DNA of 64,000 nucleotides, taken from assembly GCF_030687295.1 (NCBI RefSeq), contig NZ_CP117425.1:186001-250000 (forward strand), read 5' to 3'. The notes beneath the pieces were generated by a model. It saw nothing but the letters and a program-made list of their open reading frames with translations, was not told the DNA's origin and did not search any database. The position numbers and the translations under genes were made by a program. The DNA comes from Pseudomonas beijingensis (GTDB lineage Bacteria; Pseudomonadota; Gammaproteobacteria; Pseudomonadales; Pseudomonadaceae). Every line of letters starts with the position of its first letter. Position 1 is the stretch's first letter. Shown in pieces: positions 27,976-39,930 of this stretch.

Positions 27976-29076
27976 TTAGACGTTGAAGCGGAAGTGCATC
28001 ACATCACCATCCTTGACGATGTATTCCTTGCCTTCCAGACGCCATTTACCCGCTTCCTTGGCGCCCGCTTCGCCCTTGTACTGAATGAAATCCGAATAGG
28101 CGATGACTTCGGCACGAATAAAGCCTTTTTCGAAGTCAGTGTGGATCACACCGGCGGCTTGCGGTGCGGTGGCACCCACGCGGACGGTCCAGGCGCGGAC
28201 TTCTTCGACACCGGCAGTGAAGTAGGTCTGCAGGTGGAGCATCTCGTAGCCGGCGCGGATCACGCGGTTCAGGCCAGGTTCTTCCAGGCCCAGGGCCTCG
28301 AGGAACATGTCTTTCTCTTCACCGTCGTCCAGTTCGGCGATTTCCGCTTCGATCTTGTTGCAGACCGGAACGACCATGGCACCTTCTTCTTCGGCGATGG
28401 CCTTGACCACGTCCAGGTGCGGGTTGTTCTCGAAACCGTCTTCAGCGACGTTGGCGATGTACATGACCGGCTTGGTGGTCAGCAGGTGGAAGCCCTTGAT
28501 CACCAGCTTCTCGTCGGTGCTCATGTTCTTCATCAGGCTGCGCGCAGGCTTGCCTTCGGTAAAGTGGGCGATCAACTGCTCCAGCAGGCCCTTCTGGACG
28601 ACCGCGTCCTTGTCGCCACCCTTGGCGTTGCGGGCAACTTTCTGCAGTTGTTTTTCGCAGCTGTCGAGGTCGGCGAAAATCAGTTCCAGGTCGATGATCT
28701 CGATGTCGCGTTTCGGGTCGACGCTGTTGGAAACGTGAATCACGTTCTCGTCTTCGAAGCAGCGCACCACGTGGGCGATGGCATCGGTCTCACGGATGTT
28801 GGCCAAAAACTTGTTACCCAGGCCTTCGCCTTTCGACGCGCCAGCCACCAGGCCTGCGATGTCGACGAATTCCATGGTGGTCGGCAGGATGCGCTTGGGG
28901 TTGACGATAGCGGCCAAGGCTTCCAGGCGCGGATCGGGCATCGGCACGATGCCGCTGTTCGGCTCGATGGTGCAGAAGGGGAAGTTCTCGGCCGCGATAC
29001 CGGATTTGGTCAGGGCGTTGAACAGGGTGGACTTGCCGACGTTAGGCAGGCCGACGATGCCGCAATTGAATCCCAT
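27976..29076 (-). CDS. ychF: Ribosome-associated redox-responsive GTPase/ATPase YchF
   Basis: 366 residues, standard family length. G1 GLPNVGKST (about 8-16), G3 DIAGLV (about 72-77), and the ATP-preferring NVAE in place of the GTPase NKxD. A C-terminal TGS domain is present, ending [12 protein letters not shown]. YchF/OLA1 hydrolyses ATP, associates with the ribosome and affects the oxidative stress response. It follows pth at a short distance in the conserved rplY-pth-ychF unit. Confidence 0.97.
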   Translation of the reverse strand: MGFNCGIVGLPNVGKSTLFNALTKSGIAAENFPFCTIEPNSGIVPMPDPRLEALAAIVNPKRILPTTMEFVDIAGLVAGASKGEGLGNKFLANIRETDAIAHVVRCFEDENVIHVSNSVDPKRDIEIIDLELIFADLDSCEKQLQKVARNAKGGDKDAVVQKGLLEQLIAHFTEGKPARSLMKNMSTDEKLVIKGFHLLTTKPVMYIANVAEDGFENNPHLDVVKAIAEEEGAMVVPVCNKIEAEIAELDDGEEKDMFLEALGLEEPGLNRVIRAGYEMLHLQTYFTAGVEEVRAWTVRVGATAPQAAGVIHTDFEKGFIRAEVIAYSDFIQYKGEAGAKEAGKWRLEGKEYIVKDGDVMHFRFNV

Positions 29077-29098
29077 GGTGTTTCCCCTCGGATAAGTG

Positions 29099-29683
29099 TC
29101 AGGCCTTCTGGCTGTGCAGGTTTTTCATCGCGCGGTTCCATTCACCGGCGAGGATATCCGGCAGCACGCCGAGGGCAAAGTCGATGCTGGCATCGAGTTT
29201 TTCCTGTTCGGCGCGAGGCGCACGACCCAGGACAAAGTTTGAAACCATACTGGCAACGCCTGGGTGGCCGATGCCGAGCCGCAGGCGGTGAAAGGTATTC
29301 TGATTACCCAGTTGCGCGATGATGTCGCGTAACCCGTTGTGACCGCCATGGCCGCCGCCCTGCTTGAGCTTGGCAACGCCCGGAGGCAGGTCGAGTTCGT
29401 CGTGGGCCACCAGGATGTCTTCAGGCGTGATGCGAAAGAAACCGGCCAATGCCGCCACGGCCTGGCCGCTGCGGTTCATGTAGGTGGTGGGAATCAACAG
29501 GCGAACATCCTGACCTTGGTGCGAGAAGCGCCCGGTCAGGCCGAAATACTTGCGATCGGCTGCCAGGCTGACGCCTTGTGCGTGCGCGATGCGCTCAACA
29601 AAAAGGGCCCCTGCGTTATGCCGGGTCTGTTCGTATTCAGCGCCTGGATTTCCCAGGCCAACGATCAGTTTAATGGCAGTCAC
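29099..29683 (-). CDS. pth: Peptidyl-tRNA hydrolase
   Basis: 194 residues from a GTG start at 29683 (AGGAAGGG upstream), matching the universal (M)[13 protein letters not shown] start; the longer open frame upstream is not family sequence. The catalytic His is in QTRHNAG (about 22), with Asp in [11 protein letters not shown] and Asn in YMNRSG. It cleaves peptidyl-tRNA released by drop-off. Between rplY and ychF. Confidence 0.97.
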   Translation of the reverse strand: MTAIKLIVGLGNPGAEYEQTRHNAGALFVERIAHAQGVSLAADRKYFGLTGRFSHQGQDVRLLIPTTYMNRSGQAVAALAGFFRITPEDILVAHDELDLPPGVAKLKQGGGHGGHNGLRDIIAQLGNQNTFHRLRLGIGHPGVASMVSNFVLGRAPRAEQEKLDASIDFALGVLPDILAGEWNRAMKNLHSQKA

Positions 29684-29849
29684 GATAGGGGCCCTTCCTG
29701 GAGTGTGGATAACGATGTCGCAATCAGGCGGTGTTGCGACAGTGGACGATAATGGCGGATTCACCGTTAAGTAAACTTCGCGTTCTCGCCCGCTGTCTCG
29801 CTACGTTCCAGTCCGCGATGTTTCCGGTCACTCCGGCGACAGAGTGAAA

Positions 29850-30452
29850 TTACTCTGCAGCGCCTTCTTCAGTGGCTTCTGGAGCAACACGTGGAGCGTG
29901 GACGTTGGCAACAGCCTTGTCATCGCCGTGTGCCAGAGCAACAAACTCAACGCCTTTAGGAGCCTTGAGGTCGGACAGGTGAATGATCGTGCCGACTTCG
30001 GCGTCAGCCAGGTCGACTTCGATGAATTCAGGCAGGTCTTTCGGCAGGCAGGACACTTCCAGCTCGGAAGTCACGTGCGAGATTTCGCCGCCTTTCTTGA
30101 CCGGAGCAGCTTCATTGATGAAGTGCACTGGAACAACAGCAGTCAGCTTCTGGCCGGCAACAACGCGGACGAAGTCAGCGTGCATCACGTGGCCTTTGGC
30201 CGGGTGACGCTGCAGGGCTTTGATCACGACGTTTTGCTTGGTGCCGCCAACGTTCAGCTCGATGATGTGGCTGTAGGCCGCTTCGTTTTCGAGCAGTTTG
30301 GCAACTTCTTTGGCCAGCATGCTGATGGACTCAGGGGCTTTGTCGCCACCGTAGACTACAGCTGGAACCAGGCTTGCGAGACGACGCAGGCGGCGGCTCG
30401 CACCTTTCCCCAGGTCGGAACGCACTTCAGCATTCAGAGTAAAATCGTTCAT
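29850..30452 (-). CDS. rplY: 50S ribosomal protein L25 (general stress protein Ctc)
   Basis: 200 residues from the ATG at 30452 (GGAGA at correct spacing). The N-terminal bL25 5S-rRNA-binding domain and the C-terminal Ctc extension (about 95-195, with [19 protein letters not shown]) are both present, so this is the long form common in Pseudomonas. A terminator upstream separates it from prs, so it has its own promoter in 30453-30520. Confidence 0.96.
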   Translation of the reverse strand: MNDFTLNAEVRSDLGKGASRRLRRLASLVPAVVYGGDKAPESISMLAKEVAKLLENEAAYSHIIELNVGGTKQNVVIKALQRHPAKGHVMHADFVRVVAGQKLTAVVPVHFINEAAPVKKGGEISHVTSELEVSCLPKDLPEFIEVDLADAEVGTIIHLSDLKAPKGVEFVALAHGDDKAVANVHAPRVAPEATEEGAAE

Positions 30453-30514
30453 GTTGTATCTCCAAAATAGCCATTTCCGCATGACGTCTGCGACCGACGC
30501 CAAAGCGGTATGGG

Positions 30515-30558
30515 CAAAAAAGCCCCGCCCCAACATGAGTGTTGGGGCGGGGCGCTTT
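30515..30558 (-). terminator. Intrinsic terminator of prs
   Basis: A very strong stem GCCCCGCCCCAACA/TGTTGGGGCGGGGC with a four-base loop and TTTTTT on the minus strand, 40 bases after the prs stop. Confidence 0.92.
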
Positions 30559-30592
30559 TCGTCAACGAGATGTCCTGAAAAGGGTAGGGCCC

Positions 30593-31534
30593 TTAACGGA
30601 ACATCGCGCTGATCGATTCTTCATTGCTGATGCGGCGAACCGCTTCGGCAACCACCGGTGCGATATCCAGTTGACGGATACGCGCACAGGCTTGTGCTGC
30701 AGCGGACAGCGGGATGGTGTTGGTCACCACCAGCTCGTCCAGCACGGAGTTTTCAATGTTCTCGATCGCCCGACCCGACAGCACAGGGTGTGTGCAGTAG
30801 GCAAAGACCTTGGCAGCGCCATGCTCTTTCAGGGCCTTGGCCGCGTGGCACAAGGTGCCGGCGGTATCGACCATGTCATCGACCAGGATACAGGTGCGCC
30901 CTTCGACGTCGCCGATGATATGCATCACTTCGGAGTGATTGGCTTTCTCACGGCGTTTGTCGATGATACCCAGATCCACGCCCAGGGATTTGGCAACAGC
31001 CCGTGCACGCACGACGCCGCCAATGTCCGGGGACACGATCATCAGGTTTTCGAAGCGCTGATCTTCAATATCATCCACCAGGACCGGGGAGCCGTAGATG
31101 TTATCTACGGGAATATCGAAGAAACCCTGAATCTGGTCAGCATGCAGATCAACCGTGAGGACACGGTCGATGCCGACTACGGTGAGCATATCAGCCACGA
31201 CTTTCGCGCTGATCGCCACACGTGCGGAACGCGGACGGCGATCCTGACGGGCATAACCAAAGTAAGGAATAACAGCAGTGATACGAGTAGCCGAGGAACG
31301 GCGGAAGGCATCAGCCATCACGACGAGTTCCATCAGGTTATCGTTGGTCGGAGCGCAAGTCGGCTGAATAATGAAGACGTCTTTACCGCGAACGTTTTCA
31401 TTGATCTCGGCAGTGATTTCGCCGTCGGAGAACTTACCGACAGAAATGTCACCGAGAGGGATATGCAGCTGACGTACGACACGCCGAGCCAGATCGGGGT
31501 TGGCGTTCCCCGTAAAGACCATCATCTTGGACAC
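30593..31534 (-). CDS. prs: Ribose-phosphate pyrophosphokinase
   Basis: 313 residues from a GTG start at 31534 (the [19 protein letters not shown] start is invariant in Pseudomonas; the upstream open frame runs into tRNA-Gln and is not coding). The PRPP-binding loop [10 protein letters not shown] is present, with the flexible [10 protein letters not shown] loop and [11 protein letters not shown]. Makes PRPP from ribose-5-phosphate and ATP for nucleotides, His and Trp. Preceded by tRNA-Gln. Confidence 0.97.
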   Translation of the reverse strand: MSKMMVFTGNANPDLARRVVRQLHIPLGDISVGKFSDGEITAEINENVRGKDVFIIQPTCAPTNDNLMELVVMADAFRRSSATRITAVIPYFGYARQDRRPRSARVAISAKVVADMLTVVGIDRVLTVDLHADQIQGFFDIPVDNIYGSPVLVDDIEDQRFENLMIVSPDIGGVVRARAVAKSLGVDLGIIDKRREKANHSEVMHIIGDVEGRTCILVDDMVDTAGTLCHAAKALKEHGAAKVFAYCTHPVLSGRAIENIENSVLDELVVTNTIPLSAAAQACARIRQLDIAPVVAEAVRRISNEESISAMFR

Positions 31535-31581
31535 GCGCAGTACCTGAAGGCTGAGGGTATACCTGGATGAGTATAGGAAAA

Positions 31582-31656
31582 TGGCAGGGGCGGCTGGATT
31601 CGAACCAACGCATGGCAGGATCAAAACCTGCTGCCTTACCGCTTGGCGACGCCCCT
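31582..31656 (-). tRNA. tRNA-Gln (TTG)
   Basis: 75-base cloverleaf starting AGGGGCGTCGCCAAGCGG and ending in an encoded GCCA tail. Anticodon loop TTTTGAT gives anticodon TTG. T arm GGTTCGAATCC is standard. Lies between ispE and prs on the same strand, probably co-transcribed. Confidence 0.95.
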
Positions 31657-31693
31657 GTATCTGTTGCTGCGAGTGCCCAGCACTCGATTCCTT

Positions 31694-32545
31694 TTAGAGC
31701 AGGCCTTGCAGCTTGCGATGCAACATCGAAACGTTGCTTCCTTTTGCTACAAACCCTGTAAGGGTCTCTGTCAGAAGGGCCGAGACTTTATCAGCTTCAG
31801 CTTTGCTTGGGAAGCCCCCAAACACACAACTTCCAGTTCCGGTGAGTTTTGCTTCGGTAAATTTACCTAACAAATTCAAAGCGTTACGAACATCTGGATA
31901 ACGCCTTGCTACCACCGGTAAGCAGTCATTTCGACTGTTTCCCTTGGGAACGGGGCGCACTTTAATGGGAGGAGAGTTACGTGTCAACAGCGGATCTGAA
32001 AAAATTTCTGCTGTACTTACAGATACTTGCGGCACCAGCACCAAGTACCAGGGTTCCTCGGGGTCCACCGGGGTGAGTTTTTCCCCAACGCCTTCGGCAA
32101 AAGCGGCGTGGCCACGCACGAAAACCGGCACGTCGGCACCCAGCGTCAGGCCCAGGGTGGCCAGGCGATCGATGTCCCAGCCCAGCTGCCACAAATGATT
32201 GAGGCCCAATAAAGTCGTCGCCGCATTCGAGCTGCCGCCACCGATGCCGCCGCCCATGGGCAGGATTTTTTCGATCCAGATATCGATGCCCAGGGCACAA
32301 CCGGATTGCGCCTGGAGTTGTTTCGCGGCCTTGACGATCAGGTTGCTGTCGTGGGGGACGCCTTCGAATTCGGTGTGCAGGCGAATCACGCCGTCGTCGC
32401 GCACGGCAAAGGTGATTTCGTCGCCGTAGTCCAGGAACTGAAAAATCGTCTGCAACTCGTGATAGCCGTCCGGACGACGGCCGAGGATGTGCAGCATCAG
32501 GTTGAGCTTGGCCGGGGAGGGCAGGGTCAGGCGTGCAGCGGTCAT
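31694..32545 (-). CDS. ispE: 4-diphosphocytidyl-2-C-methyl-D-erythritol kinase
   Basis: 283 residues. The GHMP-kinase ATP loop [14 protein letters not shown] (about residues 92-105) and the N-terminal SPAKLNL motif with catalytic Lys define IspE. Phosphorylates CDP-methylerythritol in the MEP isoprenoid pathway. Starts one base after the lolB stop, so the two are in one operon (TPR-lolB-ispE-tRNA-prs). Confidence 0.96.
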   Translation of the reverse strand: MTAARLTLPSPAKLNLMLHILGRRPDGYHELQTIFQFLDYGDEITFAVRDDGVIRLHTEFEGVPHDSNLIVKAAKQLQAQSGCALGIDIWIEKILPMGGGIGGGSSNAATTLLGLNHLWQLGWDIDRLATLGLTLGADVPVFVRGHAAFAEGVGEKLTPVDPEEPWYLVLVPQVSVSTAEIFSDPLLTRNSPPIKVRPVPKGNSRNDCLPVVARRYPDVRNALNLLGKFTEAKLTGTGSCVFGGFPSKAEADKVSALLTETLTGFVAKGSNVSMLHRKLQGLL

Positions 32546-32546
32546 G

Positions 32547-33164
32547 TCATTGCCCCAGCTTGCGCGGCTGCCATTGCTTGATCACCAGCGTGACGTCGAG
32601 GTTACTGCCGTGCAACTTGATGCGTTCGGGCAGCCAGTAGCCGTTCTGCTGGGCATAGCTGAGGTATTCGATCTGCCAGTCGTCCTGTTCCAGGTTGGAC
32701 AAGCGACTGTCGGCGTCGAGGGTCAGGCGGCTTTTACTGTCCGGCGCCGGCAGCCCGCGAACCCACCAGGTCAGGTGGGAGACCGGCAGTTTCCAGCCCA
32801 GTTGTTCTTCCAGCAGCGCTTCGGGGGTCGGGGCCTCGTAGCGTCCCTGGTTGGCGACTTCCAGTGAAACCTGGCCTGGCCGGCCGGTCAGGCGGGCCGC
32901 ACCGCGACCCAGTGGGCCGGACAGGCGAATGTCGTAGTAGTCCTGGCGTTGCAGCCAGAACAGCGTGCCACTGCCCGAGTCTTTCGGGGCGCGGATGCCG
33001 ATCTTGCCGTCGATCTGCCAGCCGTCGAGGCCGCTCAGTTGTTGTTTATGCTCGCGCCACTGGGCCTGGTTGCCCTGGCCCTGGACGGATTCACGGGCGC
33101 CGAAGCCCGCGCAACCGGCGAGCAGGGCAATGAAGCTGAAAACGATGAGATGGCGCAAAAACAT
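32547..33164 (-). CDS. lolB: Outer-membrane lipoprotein receptor LolB
   Basis: 205 residues with a lipobox LLAGC (Cys 18). The LolB fold signature [24 protein letters not shown] follows around residues 47-70, and W/L-rich hydrophobic loops (LTWWVRGLP) around 130. It accepts lipoproteins from LolA and inserts them in the inner leaflet of the outer membrane. Ends one base before ispE. Confidence 0.95.
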   Translation of the reverse strand: MFLRHLIVFSFIALLAGCAGFGARESVQGQGNQAQWREHKQQLSGLDGWQIDGKIGIRAPKDSGSGTLFWLQRQDYYDIRLSGPLGRGAARLTGRPGQVSLEVANQGRYEAPTPEALLEEQLGWKLPVSHLTWWVRGLPAPDSKSRLTLDADSRLSNLEQDDWQIEYLSYAQQNGYWLPERIKLHGSNLDVTLVIKQWQPRKLGQ

Positions 33165-33168
33165 AATC

Positions 33169-34893
33169 TTAAAGAGTCTCGGATCCGGTCAGGCGTTTGA
33201 TGGTGCTGCGCAAGATGGCGCTGTCAGGCTGTTCCTTGAGGAATCGGCTCCAGATTTGCCGCGCTTCGCGTTGTTTGCCGTTGGCCCACAGGACCTCGCC
33301 CAGGTGAGCGGCGACTTCCTGGTCGGGAAAGCGCTCCAAGGCCTGGCGCAACAGGCGTTCGGCTTCGTCGAGATTGCCCAGGCGGAAATTCACCCAGCCA
33401 AGGCTGTCGAGTACCGCCGGGTCTTCCGGATTGATCTGGTGGGCCTGTTCGATCAGCAGCTTGGCTTCGTCGTAGCGGGTGGTGCGATCCGACAAGGTGT
33501 AGCCCAGGGCATTGAGGGCCATGGCGTTGTCCGGGTCACGCTGGATGATCAGGCGCAGGTCTTTTTCCATCTGGGCCAGGTCATTGCGTTTTTCCGCCAG
33601 CATGGCGCGGGTATACAACAGGTTCAGATCGTCCGGGTACTGCTTCAAGGCTTGCTGCAGTACGTTCCAGGCCTTGTCGCCCTGATTGTTGGCCGACAGG
33701 GTTTCGGCTTCGATCAGGTACAACTGGATGCCGTAGTCCGGCTGGGAGTCGCGTTGTACGGCGAGGCGGCTCTGGGCATCGGCGGTCTTGCCATTGCTGA
33801 TCAGGATATCGGCCTGGCGCAGTTGCGCCGGCAGATAGTCGTTGCCCGGGCCAACCTGGGCGTACTCGATCAGTGCGCTCTCGGGGTCGTTGCGTTCCTC
33901 GGCGATGCGACCCAGGTTCAGATGGGCCGAGTCGACGTGGCTTTCCCGGGCGATCAGGTCTTCCAGGTAACCCTTGGCCTCTTCCCAGGCCTTGGCTTCC
34001 AGGCAGACCAGTGCCAGGGAATAACGCAACTCGTCGTCTTCCGGGTATTGCTGGACCAAGCTGGAGAACTCCACCTTGGCATCGTCCATGCGGTTGTTTT
34101 CCACCAGCATGCGGGCGTAGGTGAGGCGCAGGCGTTTGTCGTCCGGGTATTTCTTGATGCTTTTTTCCAGCAACGGCAGCGCTTCGTCGCCACGGTTCAA
34201 GCCTTGCAGCAGGCGGGCACGCAGCAGGATCGGCGCCACTTCGCCGGCTTCCGGCGGGTTGTCTTCCAGCAGGGTGAGGGCGCCCTGGGTGTCGCCATCC
34301 TGTTGCAGCAGCAGGGCCTTGCCGAAAATCAGCTGGCCGTTGTTCGGGTGGCGCTGCAACAGGCGATCGAAGCTTTTCATCAGGCCGTTGCGGGTTTCCT
34401 GGTCGGTATCGGCGGCGGACAGCGCCAGGAAATCGAAATGGGTGTCGCCCTTGCCCAGCAGGACTTTCTCCATATACACCATGGAGTCGTCGTAGCGTCC
34501 GGCCCGGGCCAGTTGCACAGCGGCGGCGCGCTGCGCTTCCAGGTCATCGGGGGCATTCCTGGCCCAGATCAGCGCGGTATCCAGCGCAGGCTGGTCGGCG
34601 CCCAGGTATTCGGCGATGCGAAATGCCCGCTCGGAGATGGCCGGGTCCTGGGTGTTGATGGCCTGGGTCACGTAGTTGTCCAGCGCAATGTCGAAGCGAT
34701 TGCGTTGGCCGGCCAGTTCGGCGCTCAACAGGCTGAAGATGGTTTCTTCGCTGAACGAGCCATAGACCTTGGGTTTTTCAGGGGCCTGCACGCTGTCTTC
34801 GACTGGCGGCGTACCGTCCGTCGAAACGGGGGCCATGGACTGGCAGCCGCTGAGCACGGCAAGGGCGAGGAGCAACGCGGAAGATCTATTCAT
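33169..34893 (-). CDS. TPR-repeat lipoprotein (PA4667-like)
   Basis: 574 residues with lipobox LSGC (Cys 17) and about a dozen tetratricopeptide repeats across 75-560, for example the [21 protein letters not shown] repeat near 460. The order TPR-lolB-ispE-prs is conserved in Pseudomonas, and the family is thought to act in the outer-membrane/periplasm, perhaps as a scaffold. Its start faces hemA across a 170-base divergent promoter region. Confidence 0.9.
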   Translation of the reverse strand: MNRSSALLLALAVLSGCQSMAPVSTDGTPPVEDSVQAPEKPKVYGSFSEETIFSLLSAELAGQRNRFDIALDNYVTQAINTQDPAISERAFRIAEYLGADQPALDTALIWARNAPDDLEAQRAAAVQLARAGRYDDSMVYMEKVLLGKGDTHFDFLALSAADTDQETRNGLMKSFDRLLQRHPNNGQLIFGKALLLQQDGDTQGALTLLEDNPPEAGEVAPILLRARLLQGLNRGDEALPLLEKSIKKYPDDKRLRLTYARMLVENNRMDDAKVEFSSLVQQYPEDDELRYSLALVCLEAKAWEEAKGYLEDLIARESHVDSAHLNLGRIAEERNDPESALIEYAQVGPGNDYLPAQLRQADILISNGKTADAQSRLAVQRDSQPDYGIQLYLIEAETLSANNQGDKAWNVLQQALKQYPDDLNLLYTRAMLAEKRNDLAQMEKDLRLIIQRDPDNAMALNALGYTLSDRTTRYDEAKLLIEQAHQINPEDPAVLDSLGWVNFRLGNLDEAERLLRQALERFPDQEVAAHLGEVLWANGKQREARQIWSRFLKEQPDSAILRSTIKRLTGSETL

Positions 34894-35065
34894 ATAGGAA
34901 GAGGACGACTAACCTGCGGTCGGATCATCATGACACAAGCCTTGAGTCAAACATAACCGCCCCGTCGATTTACCACCCGGGCAGAGGCGATAGAGATCGA
35001 GTGGTTGTTCTGAATCTGACGAAGTAGGACAATTGCCGGCTTCACGTCACCATCAGCGACCTTGA

Positions 35066-36332
35066 ATGGCCTTCCTTGCACTTGGTATTAACCACAAGAC
35101 TGCTTCAGTAGACGTCCGCGAGCGCGTGGCCTTTACGCCTGAGCAGCTGGTTGAGGCCCTGCAGCAGCTCTGCCGACTCACCGACAGCCGCGAAGCTGCG
35201 ATCCTCTCCACCTGCAATCGCAGTGAGCTTTATATAGAACAGGATCACGTTTCGGCCGATTCAGTGCTGCGCTGGCTGGCCGAATATCACAACTTGAGCC
35301 TTGAAGAGCTGCACGCCAGTGCCTATGTGCACGAAGACGATGCGGCCGTTCGTCACATGATGCGCGTCGCCTCGGGGCTCGATTCGCTGGTGCTGGGCGA
35401 GCCGCAGATTCTCGGCCAGATGAAGTCGGCCTACGCCGTGGCCCGCGAGGCCGGCACCGTCGGCCCGCTGCTGGGGCGCTTGTTCCAGGCCACATTCAAT
35501 GCCGCCAAGCAGGTGCGCACCGACACCGCCATTGGCGAGAACCCGGTGTCCGTGGCGTTCGCCGCCGTCAGCCTGGCGAAACAGATTTTCAGTGATTTGC
35601 AACGCAGCCAGGCGCTGTTGATCGGCGCCGGCGAGACCATCACCCTGGTCGCTCGCCACCTCCACGACCTGGGTGTGAAACGCATTGTCGTCGCTAACCG
35701 GACTCTGGAGCGGGCCAGCACCCTGGCCGAACAGTTCGGTGCCCATGCGGTGCTGCTGTCGGACATCCCCGCCGAGCTGGTACATAGCGACATCGTCATC
35801 AGTTCCACCGCCAGCCAGTTGCCGATCCTCGGCAAGGGCGCCGTGGAAAGTGCCCTGAAGCTGCGCAAGCACAAGCCGATTTTCATGGTGGACATTGCCG
35901 TCCCCCGCGACATCGAGCCGGAAGTCGGCGAGTTGGACGACGTTTTATCTCTATAGCGTCGACGACCTGCATGAGGTAGTGGCCGAGAACCTCAAGAGCC
36001 GGCAGGGCGCGGCCCAGGCGGCGGAAGAGATGATCAGCGTCGGCGCCGAGGATTTCATGGTGCGCCTGCGCGAGCTGGCGGCGGTGGATGTGCTCAAGGC
36101 GTATCGTCAACAGAGCGAACGCCTGCGTGACGAGGAACTGCAAAAGGCCCAGCGCCTGCTGGCCAACGGCGGCAGTGCCGAAGAGGTGCTGGTGCAACTG
36201 GCCCGCGGCCTGACCAACAAGTTGCTACACGCCCCCAGTGTCCAGCTCAAGAAGCTGACCGCCGAGGGCCGCCTCGATGCGCTGGCCATGGCCCAGGAAC
36301 TCTTTGCCCTCGGTGAGGGGCTCACCGGATAG
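35066..36332 (+). CDS. hemA: Glutamyl-tRNA reductase; frameshifted as read
   Basis: Reads as two frames. The first runs to [11 protein letters not shown] then a stop. The second continues [19 protein letters not shown], exactly as HemA. Removing one T from the TTTT run at 35943-35946 restores GELDDVYLYSV and gives 421 residues, the normal length. The catalytic Cys is Cys 50 in [11 protein letters not shown], the GVGET NADPH loop is IGAGETI, and the dimer domain is the second frame. HemA makes glutamate-1-semialdehyde for haem. Since it is essential, an indel error is much likelier than a real mutation. Confidence 0.93.
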
Positions 36333-36353
36333 CTTTTCGGATAAAAAACCGCA

Positions 36354-37436
36354 ATGAAAGCGTCACTGCTCAACAAACTGGACATCCTCCAGGGCCGTTT
36401 CGAAGAACTGACCGCCTTGCTGGGCGATGGCGAGGTCATTGCCGACCAGAACAAATTCCGTACCTATTCCAAGGAATACGCGGAAGTCGAGCCGATTGTC
36501 GCCACCTATAAACAGCTGCTTAAAGTGCAGGGCGACCTCGAAGGCGCCCAGGCGCTGCTCAAGGACAGCGACCCGGACATGCGCGAAATGGCCGTGGAGG
36601 AAGTGCGCGAAGCCAAGGAACAGTTGCTCGAACTGGAAAGCAACCTGCAACGCATGCTGCTGCCCAAGGATCCGAATGACGGGCGCAACGTGTTCCTTGA
36701 GATCCGTGCCGGCACCGGCGGCGACGAGGCGGCGATTTTTTCCGGCGACCTGTTCCGTATGTATTCGCGTTATGCCGAGCGTCGCGGCTGGCGGGTGGAG
36801 ATCCTGTCGGAGAACGAAGGCGAACACGGCGGTTATAAAGAAGTCATCGCCCGGGTCGAAGGCGACAATGTCTACGGCAAGCTGAAGTTCGAGTCCGGCG
36901 CCCACCGCGTGCAACGCGTGCCGGCCACCGAATCCCAGGGGCGTATCCACACCTCGGCCTGCACCGTGGCGGTATTGCCCGAGCCAGACGAGCAGGAAGC
37001 CATCGAGATCAACCCGGCGGACCTGCGGGTCGACACGTACCGTTCCTCCGGCGCGGGCGGCCAGCACGTCAACAAGACCGACTCGGCGATCCGCATTACG
37101 CACTTGCCCTCGGGCATCGTGGTCGAGTGCCAGGAAGAGCGTTCCCAGCACAAGAACCGTGCGCGGGCCATGGCCTGGTTGTCGGCCAAGCTCAACGACC
37201 AGCAGACCAGCGCCGCCGCCAATGCCATCGCCAGCGAACGCAAATTGCTGGTGGGCTCGGGCGATCGTTCCGAGCGGATCCGTACCTACAACTTCGCCCA
37301 GGGCCGGGTCACCGACCATCGCGTCAACCTGACCCTGTATTCCCTGGATGAGATCCTTGCCGGTGGTGTCGATGCGGTGATCGAGCCGTTGCTGGCCGAA
37401 TACCAGGCCGACCAGTTGGCGGCGATTGGCGAGTAA
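36354..37436 (+). CDS. prfA: Peptide chain release factor 1
   Basis: 360 residues, full length. The GGQ peptidyl-hydrolase loop is [15 protein letters not shown] (Gln about residue 235). The anticodon-like PAT/PVT region lies in the N-terminal half, and [15 protein letters not shown] follows it. It ends translation at UAA/UAG. The Gln is a methylation site for PrmC, encoded next. Starts about 20 bases after hemA. Confidence 0.97.
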   Translation: MKASLLNKLDILQGRFEELTALLGDGEVIADQNKFRTYSKEYAEVEPIVATYKQLLKVQGDLEGAQALLKDSDPDMREMAVEEVREAKEQLLELESNLQRMLLPKDPNDGRNVFLEIRAGTGGDEAAIFSGDLFRMYSRYAERRGWRVEILSENEGEHGGYKEVIARVEGDNVYGKLKFESGAHRVQRVPATESQGRIHTSACTVAVLPEPDEQEAIEINPADLRVDTYRSSGAGGQHVNKTDSAIRITHLPSGIVVECQEERSQHKNRARAMAWLSAKLNDQQTSAAANAIASERKLLVGSGDRSERIRTYNFAQGRVTDHRVNLTLYSLDEILAGGVDAVIEPLLAEYQADQLAAIGE

Positions 37437-37450
37437 GCACAGGTGAATGA

Positions 37451-38283
37451 ATGACCATTATCGCCAGTCTGTTACGCGCCGCCGAGCTACCGGATTCGCC
37501 CACGCCACGGCTGGATGTCGAGTTGTTGCTGGCCGCTGCCCTGGGGCAAGTCCCGCAGCTTCCTGCATACCTGGCCTGAGCGGATCGTGCCCAGCGAGGC
37601 GGCGTTGCTGTTCTCCGAATACCTGCGCCGCCGTCGCTCCGGCGAGCCGGTGGCCTACATCCTCGGGCAACAGGGTTTCTGGAAGCTCGACCTGGAGGTC
37701 GCGCCCCACACGCTGATCCCGCGTCCCGACACCGAGCTGCTGGTGGAAACCGCACTGGCCTTGCTGCCCGCGACACCGGCCCGGGTCCTGGACCTGGGCA
37801 CCGGGCAGCGGCGCGATTGCCCTGGCGTTGGCCAGTGAGCGCCCGGCCTGGAACGTCACGGCGGTCGACCGGGTGCTGGAGGCCGTGGCCCTGGCCGAAC
37901 GCAATCGCCAGCGCCTGGACCTGCGCAACGTCACGGTGTTGAGCAGCCACTGGTTCAGCGCTTTGGAAGGCGAGCGTTTCCAGTTGATCATCAGCAACCC
38001 GCCGTACATCGCCGCCAGCGATCCGCACCTGGCCGAGGGCGACGTGCGTTTCGAGCCGGCCAGTGCCTTGGTGGCCGGGCCGGATGGGCTCGATGATCTA
38101 CGCCAGATCGTGGCCCAGGCGCCGGCGCACCTCGAACCGGGTGGCTGGCTGATGCTCGAGCACGGTTACGATCAGGCCGAAGCGGTGCGCGATTTGCTGA
38201 GCGCCCAAGGGTTTGTTGAAGTCCACAGCCGCAAGGACCTGGGGAGCCATGAGCGCATCAGCCTGGGGTGCCTGCCGTGCTGA
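37451..38283 (+). CDS. prmC: Release-factor glutamine methyltransferase; two frameshifts as read
   Basis: Starting MTIIASLLRAAELPDSP, the frame breaks at a GGGG run (37543-37546) and again at a GGG run (37803-37805). Removing one G at each gives ALGKSRSFLHTWPE and DLGTGSGAIALALA and a 276-residue protein, normal length. The SAM loop DLGTGSG and the catalytic NPPY (ISNPPYIAA) are intact. PrmC methylates the GGQ Gln of RF1 and RF2. It overlaps the moeB start by 7 bases. Confidence 0.92.
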
Positions 38284-39032
38284 ACGATCAGGAGCTGTTG
38301 CGCTACAGTCGGCAGATTCTGTTGCAGCACGTCGACATCGACGGCCAATTGCGCCTCAAGCAAAGCCGCGTGTTGATCATCGGCCTCGGCGGGCTCGGTG
38401 CCCCGGTGGCGTTGTACCTGGCCGCTGCCGGCGTGGGTGAGCTGCACCTGGCGGATTTCGACAGCGTCGATTTGACCAACCTGCAACGCCAGGTCATTCA
38501 CGACACCGACAGCGTCGGCCTGAGCAAGGTCGATTCGGCGATGCGGCGCCTGGGGGCGATCAACCCCGAGGTTCGGCTGGTGCCTCACCGGGTGGCCATG
38601 GACGAAGACAGCCTGGCCGCTGCGGTCGCGGTGGTGGATGTGGTGCTCGATTGCTCGGACAATTTCTCGACCCGCGAAGCGGTAAACGCGGCCTGTGTCG
38701 CAGCGGGTAAACCGTTGGTCAGCGGCGCGGCGATTCGCCTGGAAGGGCAGTTGTCGGTGTTCGATCCGCGCCGTCCTGAAAGCCCTTGCTACCACTGCCT
38801 CTACGGCCACGGCAGCGAAGCCGAACTGACCTGCAGCGAAGCCGGTGTGATCGGGCCGCTGGTGGGATTGGTGGGCAGCTTGCAAGCTCTTGAAGCCTTG
38901 AAGTTGCTGGTCGGTTTCGGTGAGCCGCTGGTGGGGCGCCTGCTGTTGATCGATGCCTTGGGCACACGATTCCGTGAGTTGCGGGTCAAGCGTGATCCAG
39001 GTTGCAGCGTCTGTGGTGGTCAACATGAGTGA
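38277..39032 (+). CDS. moeB: Molybdopterin-synthase adenylyltransferase MoeB
   Basis: 251 residues from GTG at 38277 ([20 protein letters not shown]); a GTG three codons upstream would add PA. The nucleotide loop GLGGLGAPV and Arg finger (NLQRQ) are present, the zinc ligands CYHC and CSVCGG are present, and the catalytic Cys lies in ELTCSEAG. MoeB adenylates MoaD or ThiS C-termini. Overlaps prmC and murI in the conserved hemA-prfA-prmC-moeB-murI string. Confidence 0.94.
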   Translation: MLNDQELLRYSRQILLQHVDIDGQLRLKQSRVLIIGLGGLGAPVALYLAAAGVGELHLADFDSVDLTNLQRQVIHDTDSVGLSKVDSAMRRLGAINPEVRLVPHRVAMDEDSLAAAVAVVDVVLDCSDNFSTREAVNAACVAAGKPLVSGAAIRLEGQLSVFDPRRPESPCYHCLYGHGSEAELTCSEAGVIGPLVGLVGSLQALEALKLLVGFGEPLVGRLLLIDALGTRFRELRVKRDPGCSVCGGQHE

Positions 39033-39816
39033 AGCGCCGGTCGGTGTGCTCGACTCGGGGGTTGGCGGGCTGTCGGTGCTGGGGGAGATCCGTCGGCTGC
39101 TGCCCAATGAGTCGCTGTTGTACGTGGCTGACTGTGGGCATATTCCCTACGGCGAGAAGACTCCGGAATACATCCGACAACGTTGCGCGATCATTGCCGA
39201 CTTTCTCCTGGGCCAAGGCGCCAAGGCCTTGGTCGTCGCCTGTAACACCGCAACGGTCGCTGCCGTTGCCGACCTGCGCCGTGATTTCCCCCATTGGCCC
39301 ATCGTCGGCATGGAGCCGGCGGTCAAGCCCGCCGCCGCCGCCACCCGTAGCGGTATCGTCGGCGTACTGGCCACCACCGGCACCTTGCAGAGCGCCAAGT
39401 TCGCCGCGTTGCTCGACCGTTTCGCCACCGATGTGCGGGTCATCACGCAACCGTGTCCTGGGCTGGTGGAGCTGATCGAAGCGGGTGATCTGCACAACCC
39501 GGCCTTGCATCAATTGCTGCAGCATTACGTCGACCCCTTGCTGGCGGCCGGCTGCGATACGCTGATCCTGGGTTGCACGCACTATCCGTTCCTCAAGCCA
39601 TTGCTCGCGAGGATGATTCCTGAACACATCAGCCTCATCGACACGGGGGCCGCGGTGGCCCGGCAACTTCAACGCCTGTTGATTGAACGGGGGCTGTTGG
39701 CTGAAGGACCGGCCAGTGAAACGCACTTCTGGACCAGCGCAGACCCGATGCATCTAAGAAAAATCCTACCAACCCTATGGCATTCGTCTGGCGTTGTGCG
39801 AAGCTTCGATCTGTAA
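39025..39816 (+). CDS. murI: Glutamate racemase
   Basis: 263 residues from ATG at 39025 (overlapping the moeB stop as ATGAGTGA). Active-site Cys residues in [10 protein letters not shown] and LGCTHYPF, and Asp in [10 protein letters not shown]. Converts L-Glu to D-Glu for peptidoglycan. The next gene, pagL, lies 114 bases downstream. Confidence 0.96.
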   Translation: MSEAPVGVLDSGVGGLSVLGEIRRLLPNESLLYVADCGHIPYGEKTPEYIRQRCAIIADFLLGQGAKALVVACNTATVAAVADLRRDFPHWPIVGMEPAVKPAAAATRSGIVGVLATTGTLQSAKFAALLDRFATDVRVITQPCPGLVELIEAGDLHNPALHQLLQHYVDPLLAAGCDTLILGCTHYPFLKPLLARMIPEHISLIDTGAAVARQLQRLLIERGLLAEGPASETHFWTSADPMHLRKILPTLWHSSGVVRSFDL

Positions 39817-39930
39817 AAAAAACGTGAAAATTATGTAAATCGTGCTGAACTTCTGTTTTAGCGCGGATTTCTATAGCTTCGAGTGTTTGTAACAAAATCA
39901 ACTAAATCTGTTCGGAAAAGGATGTTTCTA

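Noticed and set aside
35940..35950. Programmed frameshift in hemA
   Set aside because: Known programmed shifts are in prfB and IS genes; no regulatory stem-loop found, and the extra T in a homopolymer is simpler.
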